This document shows positions 36,206 to 48,373 of a stretch of 64,000 nt of DNA, piece by piece. The translations under genes and the position numbers were made by a program. The DNA is from Solanum dulcamara (lineage: Eukaryota > Streptophyta > Magnoliopsida > Solanales > Solanaceae). The notes under the pieces were generated by a model. That model had not been told where the DNA came from, made no database searches, and saw only the letters and a program-made list of their open reading frames with translations. The stretch is from positions 42,463,097 through 42,527,096 of the forward strand of contig NC_077242.1 of NCBI RefSeq assembly GCF_947179165.1. Reading direction: 5' to 3'. Numbering within the stretch: the first letter of the stretch is position 1; every line of letters starts with the position of its first letter.

Positions 36206-39200
36206 TGTCACGACCCAACCCCATAGGCCGCAACTGGGTTCCGAACTGGACCCTCTCATGCGTATTTATCAACTACACTTAAGTTGAACCGTGTGTGATG
36301 TGATACTATATATAAAAACCCCAATAGTTTAAAACTTTTTCATGTACATGTAGCCTCTTTCATTTGTATCATATCATGAAAGGGCACGGGAGCCGACAAG
36401 GCTGCTATAACAAAAACATTCACAACATATTGAATAGGCAACATCGAAACTAACTCACAAACAACCCACATATACATATGTCTACAGATCTCTAAGAATA
36501 GTAACAACAACATATGGCGGAACAAGGCCCCCGCCGTACCCCTGAATGTACAAATATATACATTAAGTGACCAGCATCAAAATTTAGGCTCCAGAACAGT
36601 GAAGCAATTCCGACACAGCTAAGAGGAACTCCTATGCTGATGGATCTCCAGAATAAACATCTGTACCTGCGGGCATGAAACGCAGCCCCCCCAAAAAAGG
36701 GGGGTCAGTACGATATATGTACTGAGTATGTAAAGCATAACACATCGTAACTGAGATCATAAATGAAATAGGGATGCATGGGACAAGTATAATAACTAAA
36801 TGAACTACTGTACCTACACCTTAGGACACGTAAATCATACACATCATCATATGCTGTGCCCGGCCCTCTAGTGAACTCGGTGTTATAATCACTTCTTCAT
36901 AATCACATATCATCATATCATAATGCATTTCATTTCACCATATCATCGTATACGGTATCATACCATCGTATACGGTATTATCTTATCATGTATATCATCG
37001 TATCATACCCGTTTCACTGCGGGGCTCAGGGTCACAATGTATTGCTTTAATCTCATATGCATGCCAACATAAAGTATCCGGCCCTTTAGTGAGGGACTCG
37101 GTGAATGGAGTGGTGTACGTCTATAGCGTACCATCATAATATACATATGTACCCGGCACTCTAAGGAGGGACTCGGTGTTCTTTCCTTATTTCACCACAC
37201 ATACAATCATATTACACCTGGCCCGGGACTCGGTGAATAATCGTATCATCATAACATATAACATATATCACACCTCATGTACGGCATCATCTCCTCGTGC
37301 GTGGAACTATACACATTCGGCTCGGGATGCAGTGAAAGAAGTAGTAACACTGTGCACGATAACATATCCTGGCCCATTGTGGGACTCGAGGAAGGATGGG
37401 TTACAGTATGTACGAGTAGAGTAGTGAGAAACCATATGCAACTAAGTCATTATCTAAGACTCGATGAAACAGTCAAGTGAACCGTCACCTGAAGACTGGG
37501 GGAGTAATTATCTGAGGTATCCCTCTAGATGTCATTAGGTCTTACATCAGTTGAGGCCTCAAGAATCACAGACATGCATCCAGACAATGCCATATATCTT
37601 ATGCAATCAGAAACATGGTTTATGCAATCAAAGACACGATTATGCAATCAAAGACACAGTTATGCAATCAGAGACACAGTTATCTAGTCAAAGACTCAAC
37701 TTATGCAATCAGACGCATTTACCATTTTAGAGCCTTTAAAAAGAGAGGAGCTGGTACCTCCACTTACTATTCGTTATATAGAAGGCTTGCGAATAGTAGT
37801 TTGACTACTTTCAGACTCTTAATGTTCAGGAGTGATTACAAGTTACGAGTTACACTCAGAGCTCGTAAATAGAATTACCTCTAAACCTATATCATATACC
37901 ATTTCACTTAAAATCAAGCCATTCCAAAGGAAAGGAGAAATAGGTTTTACATGTACTAGTTTTCATCACATAGAAGACAAAAAGGCAATGACTCAGCTAT
38001 TGCAGAAGTTCTAATACCAAGAAGTAAACAAGAGTCTCGACTCATACTCAGGGCTTTACGAATGGATTGAATCCCAAATATCGTATACATATCATTCATA
38101 ACTTATATCTAAGACATGCCAAAAGAAAAGAAGAATAGTTCTACATATCTATTCCAAAAACACGCCAAAGGAAAGCTTCATATACCTTGTATGGACTTCT
38201 CTTAATCACGTCCACATCGTTGTCCTCGAAACCTATTTAACATGGAAGTAATGTAAGTATTAACAACCTTGGACTTTTCAGAAACTTAGACTACCCACGA
38301 GTATTCATAACATTCATCCCTTCGCTCGCTTTCTCGGCTAGTTCCTTAACTAGTTAGGATGTTAACGAAAATCGGGCAGCACCTCCCCTATAATGTGCCC
38401 TATCCGAATTCCCAACCATGTCCTTAGAACCTGAAGCCAACCAAAAATGCAAACAGAAGCCCATACATATACATATTACGATAAAATTACACAATATAAA
38501 CTCCAAACGGCTCGTCAGAAGTTACGATATCAAAAGAGGGTTTCTAGTTTCTATTTTGCGAAACCTTTAACCGTACGAAGCGTGGAATCATGTGGCTGCA
38601 AACAGAAGATCCTAAAACTATTTTAGAACACATTTATACCCTGCAACACACACCACACAACCAGCAGCAGCCTCCAAACACACCACGCCTCACTTTGACT
38701 ACAATTTAACTACAGCGACTTCAATTTAGATTGTTTCTTTTGCTGAGCATCCCCACGATTTTTTTCATACTTACAGCAGTATAAAAGTTACATAATACAC
38801 TCCATAACAACCTTATAAAGTCCTAATTTAAAGGAGAAACCTTACCTTACCCGAAATTGGCCAAAACTAGCCAAAATCGCGCCTCGGAAGTTTCTTAACA
38901 TGCTGAAACTTTAGCGGACTGTTTGTATATTGTTGGTGATGCTCCGAATCGTAAATTTACGTTAATAACACCTCCATAGCATTTATAAACTCTCACAAAA
39001 ATGTGGGAGAAGAGAATCCAACCATACCTTAACAAACGGCTCTTCAAACGTGCTGAAAATTAACTTCGGAACTCCTCGACGTGGCTGAAACTAAGGGGCT
39101 GTTTGCGTGGCTTCTTGCTGCCCCAAATCCGAAATTTTCATTATTAAACACCGCTATATCACCGTAGGATACCTTAAATAATTAATTCACGAAACAAAAT

Positions 39201-39881
39201 TGGGCCTTACCTTTTGTTTTGCTCAAACCTGTGGCTGCCCTCACTTGTTCTTCACGTTTTTCTCTTGTTGCTGCTTTGTTGCTGCAGTTTGAAGACCCAA
39301 TTCTGAAGTATATCCATAATATACATACATACATGTGGTCCCAAGGGGTGACACATGTCAGCCCCTAAGGATGACACGTATCAAGCCATGATTGGCCACC
39401 GTGTCATGCTGCCAATTAGGGGCTGCCACGTGGCAGCGGGGTCCACCTCCCCCAAGCAGCTGCATCACCTACTTGATCCTAAGTAGGTGCATCACCTGCT
39501 TGCTTAAGGTGCTGCCACGTGTCGCTCCTCCATTGGCTGCCACACGTCGTCTTTTTCCCTTCCTCGCGGGTTCGTAATTTCGTCTCATTTTAAGAGCCTA
39601 TGTAATCCGTACTACGTAAGCTTGATATATCCTTAAGTAACTTAAGTGTATAAGACTCTTAACTTAGTGTCTTACGTAGGTAAATCGAGTCCTACGACTC
39701 ATTTGTTAGCCTCCAACTCTTTCCGGATTTTTATGACTCTATCTCCAACCTCCCTTCTCGCTAGGTATTACAATCTTCTTTCCTTAGAGTTGTTTGATAG
39801 TGTCGTAGCTTATCCGGCTCACATGATAGTGTCTAAGGAACTTAAGAAGATGTTCCGAGCTCAAGAGTGCGGGGTGTAACA
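36206..39881 (-). repeat. Element G 5' LTR (3,676 bp)
   Basis: It runs from tgtcacgacccaaccccata to gagtgcggggtgtaaca and is the LTR next to the primer-binding site, so it would have driven transcription. It repeats the features of the other LTR: hairpin series near 36860-37390, 20-bp array at 37599-37716, and the G-box cluster at 39349-39524. Here two CACGTG sites have decayed to CACATG and CACGTA. Confidence 0.92.
37599..37716. repeat. Six-unit 20-bp tandem array, right LTR
   Basis: This is the counterpart of 30255-30372 with the same unit order and number, so the array existed before insertion. Confidence 0.9.
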
Positions 39882-39886
39882 AAGGG

Positions 39887-39991
39887 ATATAATATAGAAT
39901 GGTCATTCACAACATCAGACTTCATCAACTTGTCCAACAATACCTCTACATCCTTAGACCTGAAGGGGGCTAAGACATGTCCCTAGCTCAC
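39887..39991 (-). repeat. Element C 3' LTR, second piece
   Basis: It continues the LTR broken at 28860 after the element G target duplication (39882-39886). The text 'acaatacctctacatcctta' and 'agacatgtccctagctcac' matches the corresponding place of the element A LTR. It is cut again by element A at 39992. Confidence 0.7.
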
Positions 39992-42320
39992 TGTCATGAC
40001 CCAAGCCTAAGGCCTAGACGTGACATGGCAAATGAGGAACCCGAAAGTACCTCAAACAAGCCTCTAAGCATTTTTTAGCCTTTCATAGGTAATTACAATA
40101 AATAAATAAGTAGAAATAATAATAGTAAATCTTCAACTTACATATGTCCAACAATACCTCTAACTTTTTAATTTAATGGGGCCAAGACAAGTCCCTAGTT
40201 CACCTTCAATCATAATAGAAAGAAATGTCATAGTAAGTGTCTAAAGATCTCAATATATCATAAGCTAGAAAGATAAAAAGAGTATTGTTCCCAGAATATG
40301 GAAACTCACCAAAAGTAGTCTTCAAATGAAATCTCAACTAGCCACGTGGAGGAGAACGAGGAGAAGCACCGGTCTCTACATGGTGATATCATGTAGGCAA
40401 AAGAGTATGCGTTAGTACTTTGAATGTACTAAGTATGTAAGCATGCATGAACTTTGAGGAAACATTAAAACATTTATGTAATATGAAACATAATGCAATG
40501 CATGCATAATCAATCATATAGATATTTTTAAAAATATTTATTTTATGGGAAGATGACCATAACTGACATTTAAGACAATGCGAGCTATTACATGGAATGC
40601 AACATAATCTCCTACGTTGGCCGGAGAGACTACTTTTCGGGTAGAACGCCGTCAACTTCATTTATTTCTTTAACTTTAAGGGCTATTTATGGATCAATTA
40701 GCCTAAGCCTACAAGGGCTCCTATGTTGGCACATAGTTAATGAGATAAAGGGTTGATACTAGGATTCCCTTACCGAATCCCACCTCAATAACCCATTCAG
40801 TGCTAAGTCAATCCCACAAAATAGTTTAATACTTCAAAATAGTCATAGCATATAGATTGAGAATTCAAAACATCATATTCGATAGAATAGCTCATTAAAA
40901 TCTTTGGTAATTCAAATATGCAAGAATTGTCCTTATTGTATAAAGAATCCACCATTCTATCATTTCATAATTCTTTTATTTCATAAGACTCCCTTTTGAT
41001 CATAGATATTGCTTTCATAATTATTGATTTGGAGTCAAAACTTTCAAGTCAAACTTTATTGAACACATAGTAAAACTAGGTGGGTTTTTATCACTTAAAC
41101 TTTCAAATATTTATGTAACTGAAATTATGCATAAATACTTTTTAATCCATTAATTAAAAATTATGCTTTAAAATATACACCATGAATTTCAAGAACCTTT
41201 ACAGAGATAAATAGAGAAATTACTTGCAAACCATCAATTCATTTATATGAAATCATTTTGCATCAAAATAGACCAATAATCATTAGTTTAACCATTATTC
41301 ATGCTATTAAGTAGAAATAAGAATTACCCATAAGAAAATATTACTTGAAATCAAGAGATTTAGTTGAAAGAGTTTTAGACTACATGGGTGGGAAAAAAAC
41401 CCATGGATAAACATCCACATACCTTAGACTAAGGCTTGAAAAGATTTGGGTAAATAAACATAATTTATCAAATAATCAAAATACTTTAGGTATGAGAGTG
41501 GAAGGAATACTCTCATTTAAGACTTACATACCTGGAATCCGAAGCGTTACTTAAAATCGAAGGACTTAATAAACAACTCTTGAATCCTAGCTATTTCTCC
41601 TCCCTAGAGCATTTTATGTACTACCCGAAGATTATGAATCACCGAAATAATATTTCTACACTACTAAGAACTAAAACTATATTTTGAGAATGAGCAAAGG
41701 AGTGTATAGAGAGAAGAGTTGCTTGAGAAAGCTTGATGAATAAAATGATGAAATAAGGTGGTATTTATAGGTGTGAAGGAGAGACCTAAAAATAATTAAA
41801 ATAATTATAAAAAAAATATAAAATTTAATGAAAGATTGTGATGTCAAATGGAGGACTATTGATGTCATGGGTGATGTCAAATAGATCTAGAACTTTCCAT
41901 GGTTGTTGAGATGAACCTTCTTTTAATGGAATATCCTTTTTTGGAGCTGCTTTTGAACAATATAACTTCCTCATTAGGATTTGGTGTCTTTATATGAATT
42001 GTTGCTCTAAAAGTCTACTTTCATATCGTTGAAGAATCAACTGATTTGGATCATCCTGCAGTAAGATATGATTTTTCTTCTACAAATACTCCATTTCCTC
42101 ACAACACCATATCTTGCAACAATTAATTTATTTGACCTACTTAACCTCCAAAACTTAAATATGGTCTCACAAAAGTTGTAAGTAATGATGTTGAAGTTAT
42201 AAAAAATTTGAATCACCTAATTTGGACCAACCAATGAAAACTTATGCCCAAAATACAGAAGCTGTATCATTTTTATCGAGAATTGGAACATCTTATGCAA
42301 TATTTTTAGAGGGTGTTACA
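39992..42320 (-). repeat. Element A 3' LTR (2,329 bp)
   Basis: It begins tgtcatgacccaagcctaag and ends ttagagggtgttaca, followed by the polypurine-tract complement ttatctcccccttggg (42321-42336). It matches 55285-56970 over most of its length. Confidence 0.88.
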
Positions 42321-42345
42321 TTATCTCCCCCTTGGGAACATTCAT

Positions 42346-44355
42346 TGTCATGAACCAACTTAGGTCCTCATCGTAATACGGCGATTGAAATCCCGAAGGG
42401 CTCCAACCAAGCCTCTTGTACATATCATAAGCATACATAAGGTAAAGCAAAAATGAAAATAGCATAAGAGAGTCTAAACTATGAATAGAAATTTAAGAAC
42501 ATCACATGACAACATAAACTCAAAATATTTATCCAACTAGATACCTCTACTCATGAATATGGGTAGGGGATAAGACATGTCCCTAGCTCACCCTTAATAT
42601 GAAACATAGCAAAAGTATTTAAAAAAATAACTAACTCGATAACTAGTTCTCGATAAATGAGGACTCACCACAAATATCATTGGATAGGAAAGCTTAACTA
42701 GCCAGGTAGATGTGTATGATCTTCAACCTCAACTCCTACATTATGAGATAATGTCGGCAAAAAGTATGCATTAGTACGTTGGAATATACTAAGTATGAGG
42801 GAGTGACATGCAACGTAAATAAGGGAATGCAATGGTCAAGTAAAATAAATGATAAGATTAGATAACTAAAGTCATGAGAAAATCATATTGACCAAAGTAT
42901 TTAAAAAGCATAATTAAAAATCATAGCATACATAAAAGATCATATATATGTGGGATAGAAACCATAACCGACAATAAGACCATGCGAGCTATAACATGGA
43001 ATCCCATCATCTCCCCATACAACGAAGAAAGAGGGGAATCTACTTGCAAAGGTAGACTCTACCCCATTAGGTGGGTCATACATATGCTATATGTGGATCT
43101 AATAGCTAGGCCATGAAGGCAACCTACGGTGGCACGTAGTTTATGGGACATGAAGCTTCTACTAAGGCTTTTGAGGGCTCCCACCTCAAGTTCACTCGGT
43201 GCTAAGTCAAATCCCACCGAATACATGCATAACTTAGAAAATCATAATTACACATATCATAGTCATGATCATAGGTTTGAATTCATAGAGTAGCTCATTT
43301 TCATAACATACTTGTAATATGAGAATTGTCCTTTCATCATTATAATCATATTTGCATAATTCATATTGTTAGGCCTTAGGTCACCACATAGGGCCCTAAG
43401 TCACCTTATTTCATAACTTGCATGAAATTCTTACCTTGAACTTAGAGTAGAACTCAATTGCATAATCAATTGACTTTGAAAATCATGTAACTGACTTGAA
43501 AACATGCATGATCATAAAATTTATATCAGCCCATACATAATTCATATAGATAATATCCCTTGGAAGTATAATTCAAAAAATTCATAATTTACATCATGAA
43601 CCCTAGAGATCAAAATAGGATAATTTATGGAAAAACTCTTTAATCTAATGCAATAACCATCAATTTATATCAAAATAGACTCATGATCATACTCTGAATA
43701 AGCAATAGAAATAGAGATCATAAAACCCATAAAATACCATATTTTAATTTGATAGAAAACCTTGAGAAATTGATTGGGCTTCATAGATAAAAGAATTCAT
43801 GAATCAGTACCCACATACCTTATGTGAGAATGCCAAATAAATTTGAAGAACTTGAGAGTTTTAATGGAGAGCTTGAGTGAATTTACTTGAAGTATTCAAT
43901 AGAACCCTTGAGAGTCTTTTGTAGAGAGAAAAATCTTTGAGTAGGTGAGTTGTAGAAGAAGGAATAGAGTTAGAGGTTTAGGTCAATTTATAGAGTTGAA
44001 TTAGGTCCTAAAAATATGTAGGTTTATTAATTATCAATTAGGAAAATGGCTAAAGTGCCCTTGCTAAAAACTAAATTCGGCCAGAAAACCAATGCTAGGT
44101 TCGCGATGCGGAGGTGAGAAGCTCTGCAACCTAGACTTGCCGCGCACCTTACTGGTTTGCCCAGTTCCTTTGTAAAATCTATCTTTCGATCTATGAGTCC
44201 TAAAAATCCACCGAGATTATTTTCTGTAGGTTTTGACACCCTGATCGATATTCCAAACTCGGATTTTCCAAAAAAATTAAGGATAATGCATTACATGAGC
44301 GGCGTATTCCCAAGGCATTTTTAAGGTACTTATGAGCATTTTGAGGGATATTATA
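42346..44355 (-). repeat. Element B 3' LTR (about 2.0 kb)
   Basis: It begins tgtcatgaaccaacttaggt and ends gagggatattata. It aligns with 48374-50432 except that it lacks a 39-bp duplication found there. The terminal 'ttaca' has become 'ttata'. Confidence 0.85.
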
Positions 44356-44480
44356 ATACCCCTGCCCACTAAGACCACAAATTTAGCCAAGGATTATGCA
44401 AGGTTGTACATTCAACAGGTAGTCATACTGTATGGAATTCCCTTCTCCATCATCTCATACAGAGGTACTCAATTCACCCC
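44356..44480 (+). pseudogene. Integrase-core fragment in opposite orientation at the LTR/polypurine-tract junction
   Basis: On the plus strand the translation reads TKTTNLAKDYARLYIQQVV followed by a segment through ISYRGTQFT, part of a gypsy integrase core around its second catalytic residue. The Asp expected there is Tyr. It lies between the LTR end and the polypurine-tract complement of element B, where sibling elements have no insert, and points opposite to element B. Confidence 0.8.
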
Positions 44481-44699
44481 CCGAGAACATTCGTCCTCGA
44501 ATAAGATCCAACTAATATAGGAAGGACATGGAAAAATGACTTAGAAACCCAACATGGACATGAGGACACTTTAAAAATGCATAGAATATGTAAACTACAT
44601 ACTTAACATAAGACATAGTCCTTGAGAAAAATCATGCATACATATGAATGACATATGGAACTGAAACGTAGGAGTTTAATCGAATTGATCATGATTAAT

Positions 44700-45940
44700 T
44701 TAGTACCTTTAGGCTCGAGTGAAAGGAAAGAGATACGGATAACACTTCATCATGTCTGATTCTGCTTCCCACATAGCACTCTCTACTTTTTGATTCCTCC
44801 ATAACACTTTGACAAATGCAACATCTTTATTTCTTAACCTCTTCACTTGCTGGTCTAAAATCGCAATCGGGACATCTTCATAAGTCAAATTCTCTTCAAT
44901 ACTTACATTCTTTATTGGCATAATAGAATTTGGATCACCCACAAACTTCCTCAACATTGACATATGAAATACTGGATGAACCAAAGAAAACTCAAATGGC
45001 AAGTCTAATTCATATGCTATTTTGCCAATGCGCTTCAATATCCTATAGGGTCCTATATATCTAGGGCTCAACTTCCCTTTCTTACCAAACCGCATTAATC
45101 ATTTCATAAGTGAAATCTTCAAATATACCATATCATCCACATCAAATTCAAGCTCTCTTCCTATGTCCGAATAGGACTTTTGACGACTTTGAGCCATTTT
45201 CAATATTTATCTTACGAGCCTTACTTTCGCCATTGCATCAACTACCAAATATGGACCAATCAATGCCATTTGACTACTTTTAGCCACCCCACCAGAGATC
45301 TATATCGTCTTCCATACAAGGCTTCAAAAGGATCCATTTGGATGCTAGAGTGATAATTATTATTATAGGAAAACTCAATCAATGGAAAATGGTCATCCCA
45401 ACTTTCTCTATGATCAATCACACATGCCCTTATCATATCCTCCAAGGTTTGAATTATTCTTTTAGCTTGTCCATCGGTTTGAGGATGGAAAGTAATACTT
45501 AACTTGACTCTAGTGCCAAGACCTTTCTGAAATGACTTCCAAAAATGTAAACTAAATTGAGTACCTCTACCCGATATAATCGATAAAGGAACACCATAAA
45601 GTTTCACAAGTTCACAAATGTACAACTTAGCATAGTCTTTGGCACCTTAAGAAGTCTTGACAGATAGAAAATGTACTGATCACCTTAAGAAGTCTTGAAA
45701 GGTAGAAAATATGCTGATTTGGTCATTCAGTCAACAATAACACAAATAGAATCATGTTGTCTTCTAGTACAAGGCAAACTTGTGACAACGTCCATATTCA
45801 CATCTTCCCATTTCTATGTAGGAATTTTGATTTGTTGAGCTAGACCTCCCAGCCTTTGATGCTCAACTTTCACTTTTTGACAATTAGGGCACTTAGACAC
45901 GAACTCCACTATGTCCTCTTCATGCCATTCCACCAATACA
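44700..45940 (-). pseudogene. Element B integrase with chromodomain-like tail
   Basis: The order on the minus strand is the CPNC half of the zinc-binding motif (near 45880), catalytic core (45260-45625 is the longest clean frame), basic linker, GKKGKLSPRYIGPYRI, and the tail [20 protein letters not shown], to a natural stop near 44709. The second catalytic Asp is Gly (ISGRGTQF) and the catalytic Glu is Lys (GQAKRIIQ), so strand transfer would be abolished. A 38-bp tandem duplication interrupts it at 45643-45718. Confidence 0.88.
45643..45718. repeat. 38-bp tandem duplication in element B integrase
   Basis: The unit caccttaagaagtcttga...actgat occurs at 45643-45680 and again at 45681-45718 with three substitutions. 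The length is not a multiple of three, so it shifts the frame. Confidence 0.9.
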
Positions 45941-45949
45941 CCTCAGGTC

Positions 45950-46400
45950 CCTCTACCTCTATAGGAAATTCTATCCCAAGAATACTATCCCTTACTACCA
46001 TATTCAACAAACCTCGAGACCTAATAAAGAAACACCCAATACATCATACATTCACCCCTATGCCATCAATACTATATTCAAGCCTAGTTCTATAACCACT
46101 CTAATACTATCACTTTACACCCTTAACAAGAAGTCATCAATAGCCTACTATAATCACTCATATATCTACAATCACACAGTCAAGCCTACCATTCTAACCA
46201 CTTTATGGCTCCCTTGAAGTCAACATCACTTAGTAATTGTTGTGTTTACCTTAGCATCTTTATATCCTTATTGGTATTGACTCATACCAAAGGTCACACC
46301 AATATACTCTTACCTATCTATTGCACACAATAAGGTCTCATATATCTCTTCCTCCATGTCTATAACCTTAAATGGACCAAGCATACCACAATTATCATAA
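45950..46400. other. Non-pol insert with extreme C-over-G skew
   Basis: Between the integrase zinc-binding region and the RNase H linker there are about 450 bases that match neither. In 46021-46200 I counted 9 G and 54 C on the plus strand. No ORF, terminal repeat or flanking duplication is evident. It could be captured sequence, perhaps from a skewed interior like that of element G. Confidence 0.5.
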
Positions 46401-47165
46401 TATGGAACACCCACTCTTCCCCCAATCTTTCCTAACTTATCCATCGAGAGATATGAACTTTACTCAATATCATTTCTCTTAGTCCATCTACATTGGGACA
46501 CACAACCAACCTTGGTAATGAAATACTCCATCTCCCCTTTATGAGAGAACCTCGATATTCTCATCAACCATTAATTTCTCATGCACTACCAATCATAATT
46601 TCGGACCATTTCAAACAAAAAAGCATACTTATTAGCATCACTCCATCTTACCCCCCAAACACGCCAATCGGTGAAAATCTTTAATAAACTCTTTCTTGTC
46701 ATCTTCCTCATGAACAACACTATCCATAAACATTCAACTAAGAGCATCAGCTACAATATTTACCTTATCCGGATGGTACAATACACTCATGTCATTGTCT
46801 TTTAAGAGTTCAATCTACCTCCTTTGCCTAAGGTTCAAGTCCCTTTGACTAAACACATATTGCAAGCTTTTGTGGTTGGTAAACACATCAACATGCACCT
46901 CATAAAGATAATGGCGCCGAATTTTCAAAGCAAAACACAACCGCCGTAAGTTCAAGATCATGGGTTGGATAGTTCTTTTCATGCACTTTAAGTTGTCTAG
47001 AGACATAGGCTATAACCTTACCTGTTGCATCAAGACACAACCCAAACCAACACGCGAAGCATCACAATAAACAACAAACCCATCCGAACCTTCAGGCAAT
47101 GTAAAAATAGGAGTCGACGTAAGATGATCCTTCAATATTTGGAAACTTTTCTCATATTCTTCCGA
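46401..47165 (-). pseudogene. Element B RNase H and connection region
   Basis: The minus-strand translation shows the post-RNase H linker (46401-46740) and an RNase H segment with [19 protein letters not shown] (46815-46870) and the upstream YCDAS-type area near 47070. Several stops break it. RNase H would remove the RNA strand during reverse transcription. Confidence 0.75.
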
Positions 47166-48130
47166 CTATTGGAATAATGCCTTTTTATGTGTCAACTTTG
47201 TTAAAGATGGAGTAATAGATGAGAACCCTTCAACAAACCTTCTATAGTATCCGGATAAGCCCAAAAAGCTTTTAATGTCTGAAGGATATAATGGTCTAAG
47301 CCAATTCTTAGCCGCTTCTATTTTTTTTGGATCTACTTTAATCCCATCATCGAACACCACATGGACAAGAAATGCAACCTCTCTCAGCAAAAATTCACAC
47401 TTACTAAATATAGCGAATAATTGCTTTTCTCTTAGTGTTTGCAACACAATCCTCAAGTGACCCATATGATCTCCTCATTTCGAGAATAAATCAAGATATC
47501 ATCAATGAACACCACTACAAACATGTCCAAATATGGCTTGAAAATATGATTCATCAAATCCATAAATATAGTGGGAGAATTAGTCAAACCAAAAGACATA
47601 ACTACAAATTCAAAATGACCATACCTTGTCTAAAAAACTGTTTTGGGAATATTGCACTCCTTTACCCTCAATTGATGATAACCGTAATGGAGGTCAATCT
47701 TAGAAAAATAGCTTGCTCCTTATAATTGATCAAACAAGTCTCTATCCTTGGAATTGGATATTTTTTCTTTATGGTGAACATATTCAATTACCGGTAGTCT
47801 ATACACATTCGGAGTGTCCCATCTTTCTTCCTAATAAATAACATAGGAGCACCCTATAGTGAAATACTCGGTCTTATAAAACTCTTATCAGACAAATCCT
47901 TCAATTGTTCTTTCAACTCCTTAAGTTCCGCTAGAGCCATATGGTAAGAAGGAATAGAAATAGGTTGGGTATTAGGAAGGAGATCTATGCCAAAGTCAAT
48001 TTCTCTTTTGGGAGGAATACCGAGCAAATCATCGGGAAACACATCGAAAAACTCATTAACTATAGGGACCAACTCAAGAGTAGGAGTTTTGGAATCGATG
48101 TCCCTAACTTGCACAATATGATAAATACAC
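47166..48130 (-). pseudogene. Element B reverse transcriptase
   Basis: It runs from the N-terminal segment (47854-48114, with [20 protein letters not shown]) through the palm to the thumb (47166-47465, with [20 protein letters not shown]). The catalytic F-I-D-D box at about 47490-47510 is intact. Breaks near 47465, 47725 and 47850 split the frame. Upstream, the leader begins almost at once, so gag and protease are absent. Confidence 0.85.
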
Positions 48131-48224
48131 CCTTTGGAAATGATGGTCTTCTTGGAGCCATCTTTCTAAAAATCGCAAAAAAGACCGTTAGGGAAAATAA
48201 GTCTTACGGTTTAGCATGACATAG

Positions 48225-48373
48225 ATCATGAAAGAAGTGAGAATTCCTAAAATGCCTCATAGCCTTCTACTCATAAGTGTGGCGCGCTTCATACCCATAA
48301 ATAAGACTACTTGATGTGGCATGTTGGACACCCTAGGATACTTGAAAAAAACCTTGTGCTCTGATACCAAGTT
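48225..48373 (-). other. Element B leader and primer-binding site
   Basis: The leader starts 'catgaaagaagtgagaattc' and ends in gctctgataccaagtt (48358-48373), whose complement contains an exact TGGTATCAGAGC initiator-Met primer-binding site. Confidence 0.9.

Larger units (their letters stand above)
28861..39881 (-). mobile_element. Element G: LARD-like retrotransposon (11.0 kb) with 3.68-kb LTRs
   Basis: Two near-identical LTRs (28861-32537 and 36206-39881) bracket a 3,668-bp interior. The element is flanked by a perfect target duplication AAGGG (28856-28860 and 39882-39886). The primer-binding site adjoins the right-hand LTR and the polypurine tract adjoins the left-hand LTR, so the element reads on the minus strand. 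The interior keeps an integrase end but no recognisable gag, protease or reverse transcriptase. It also carries a 5S rRNA-like segment. Long LTRs with a mostly non-coding interior match the definition of a LARD, which depends on proteins supplied by other elements. Confidence 0.9.
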
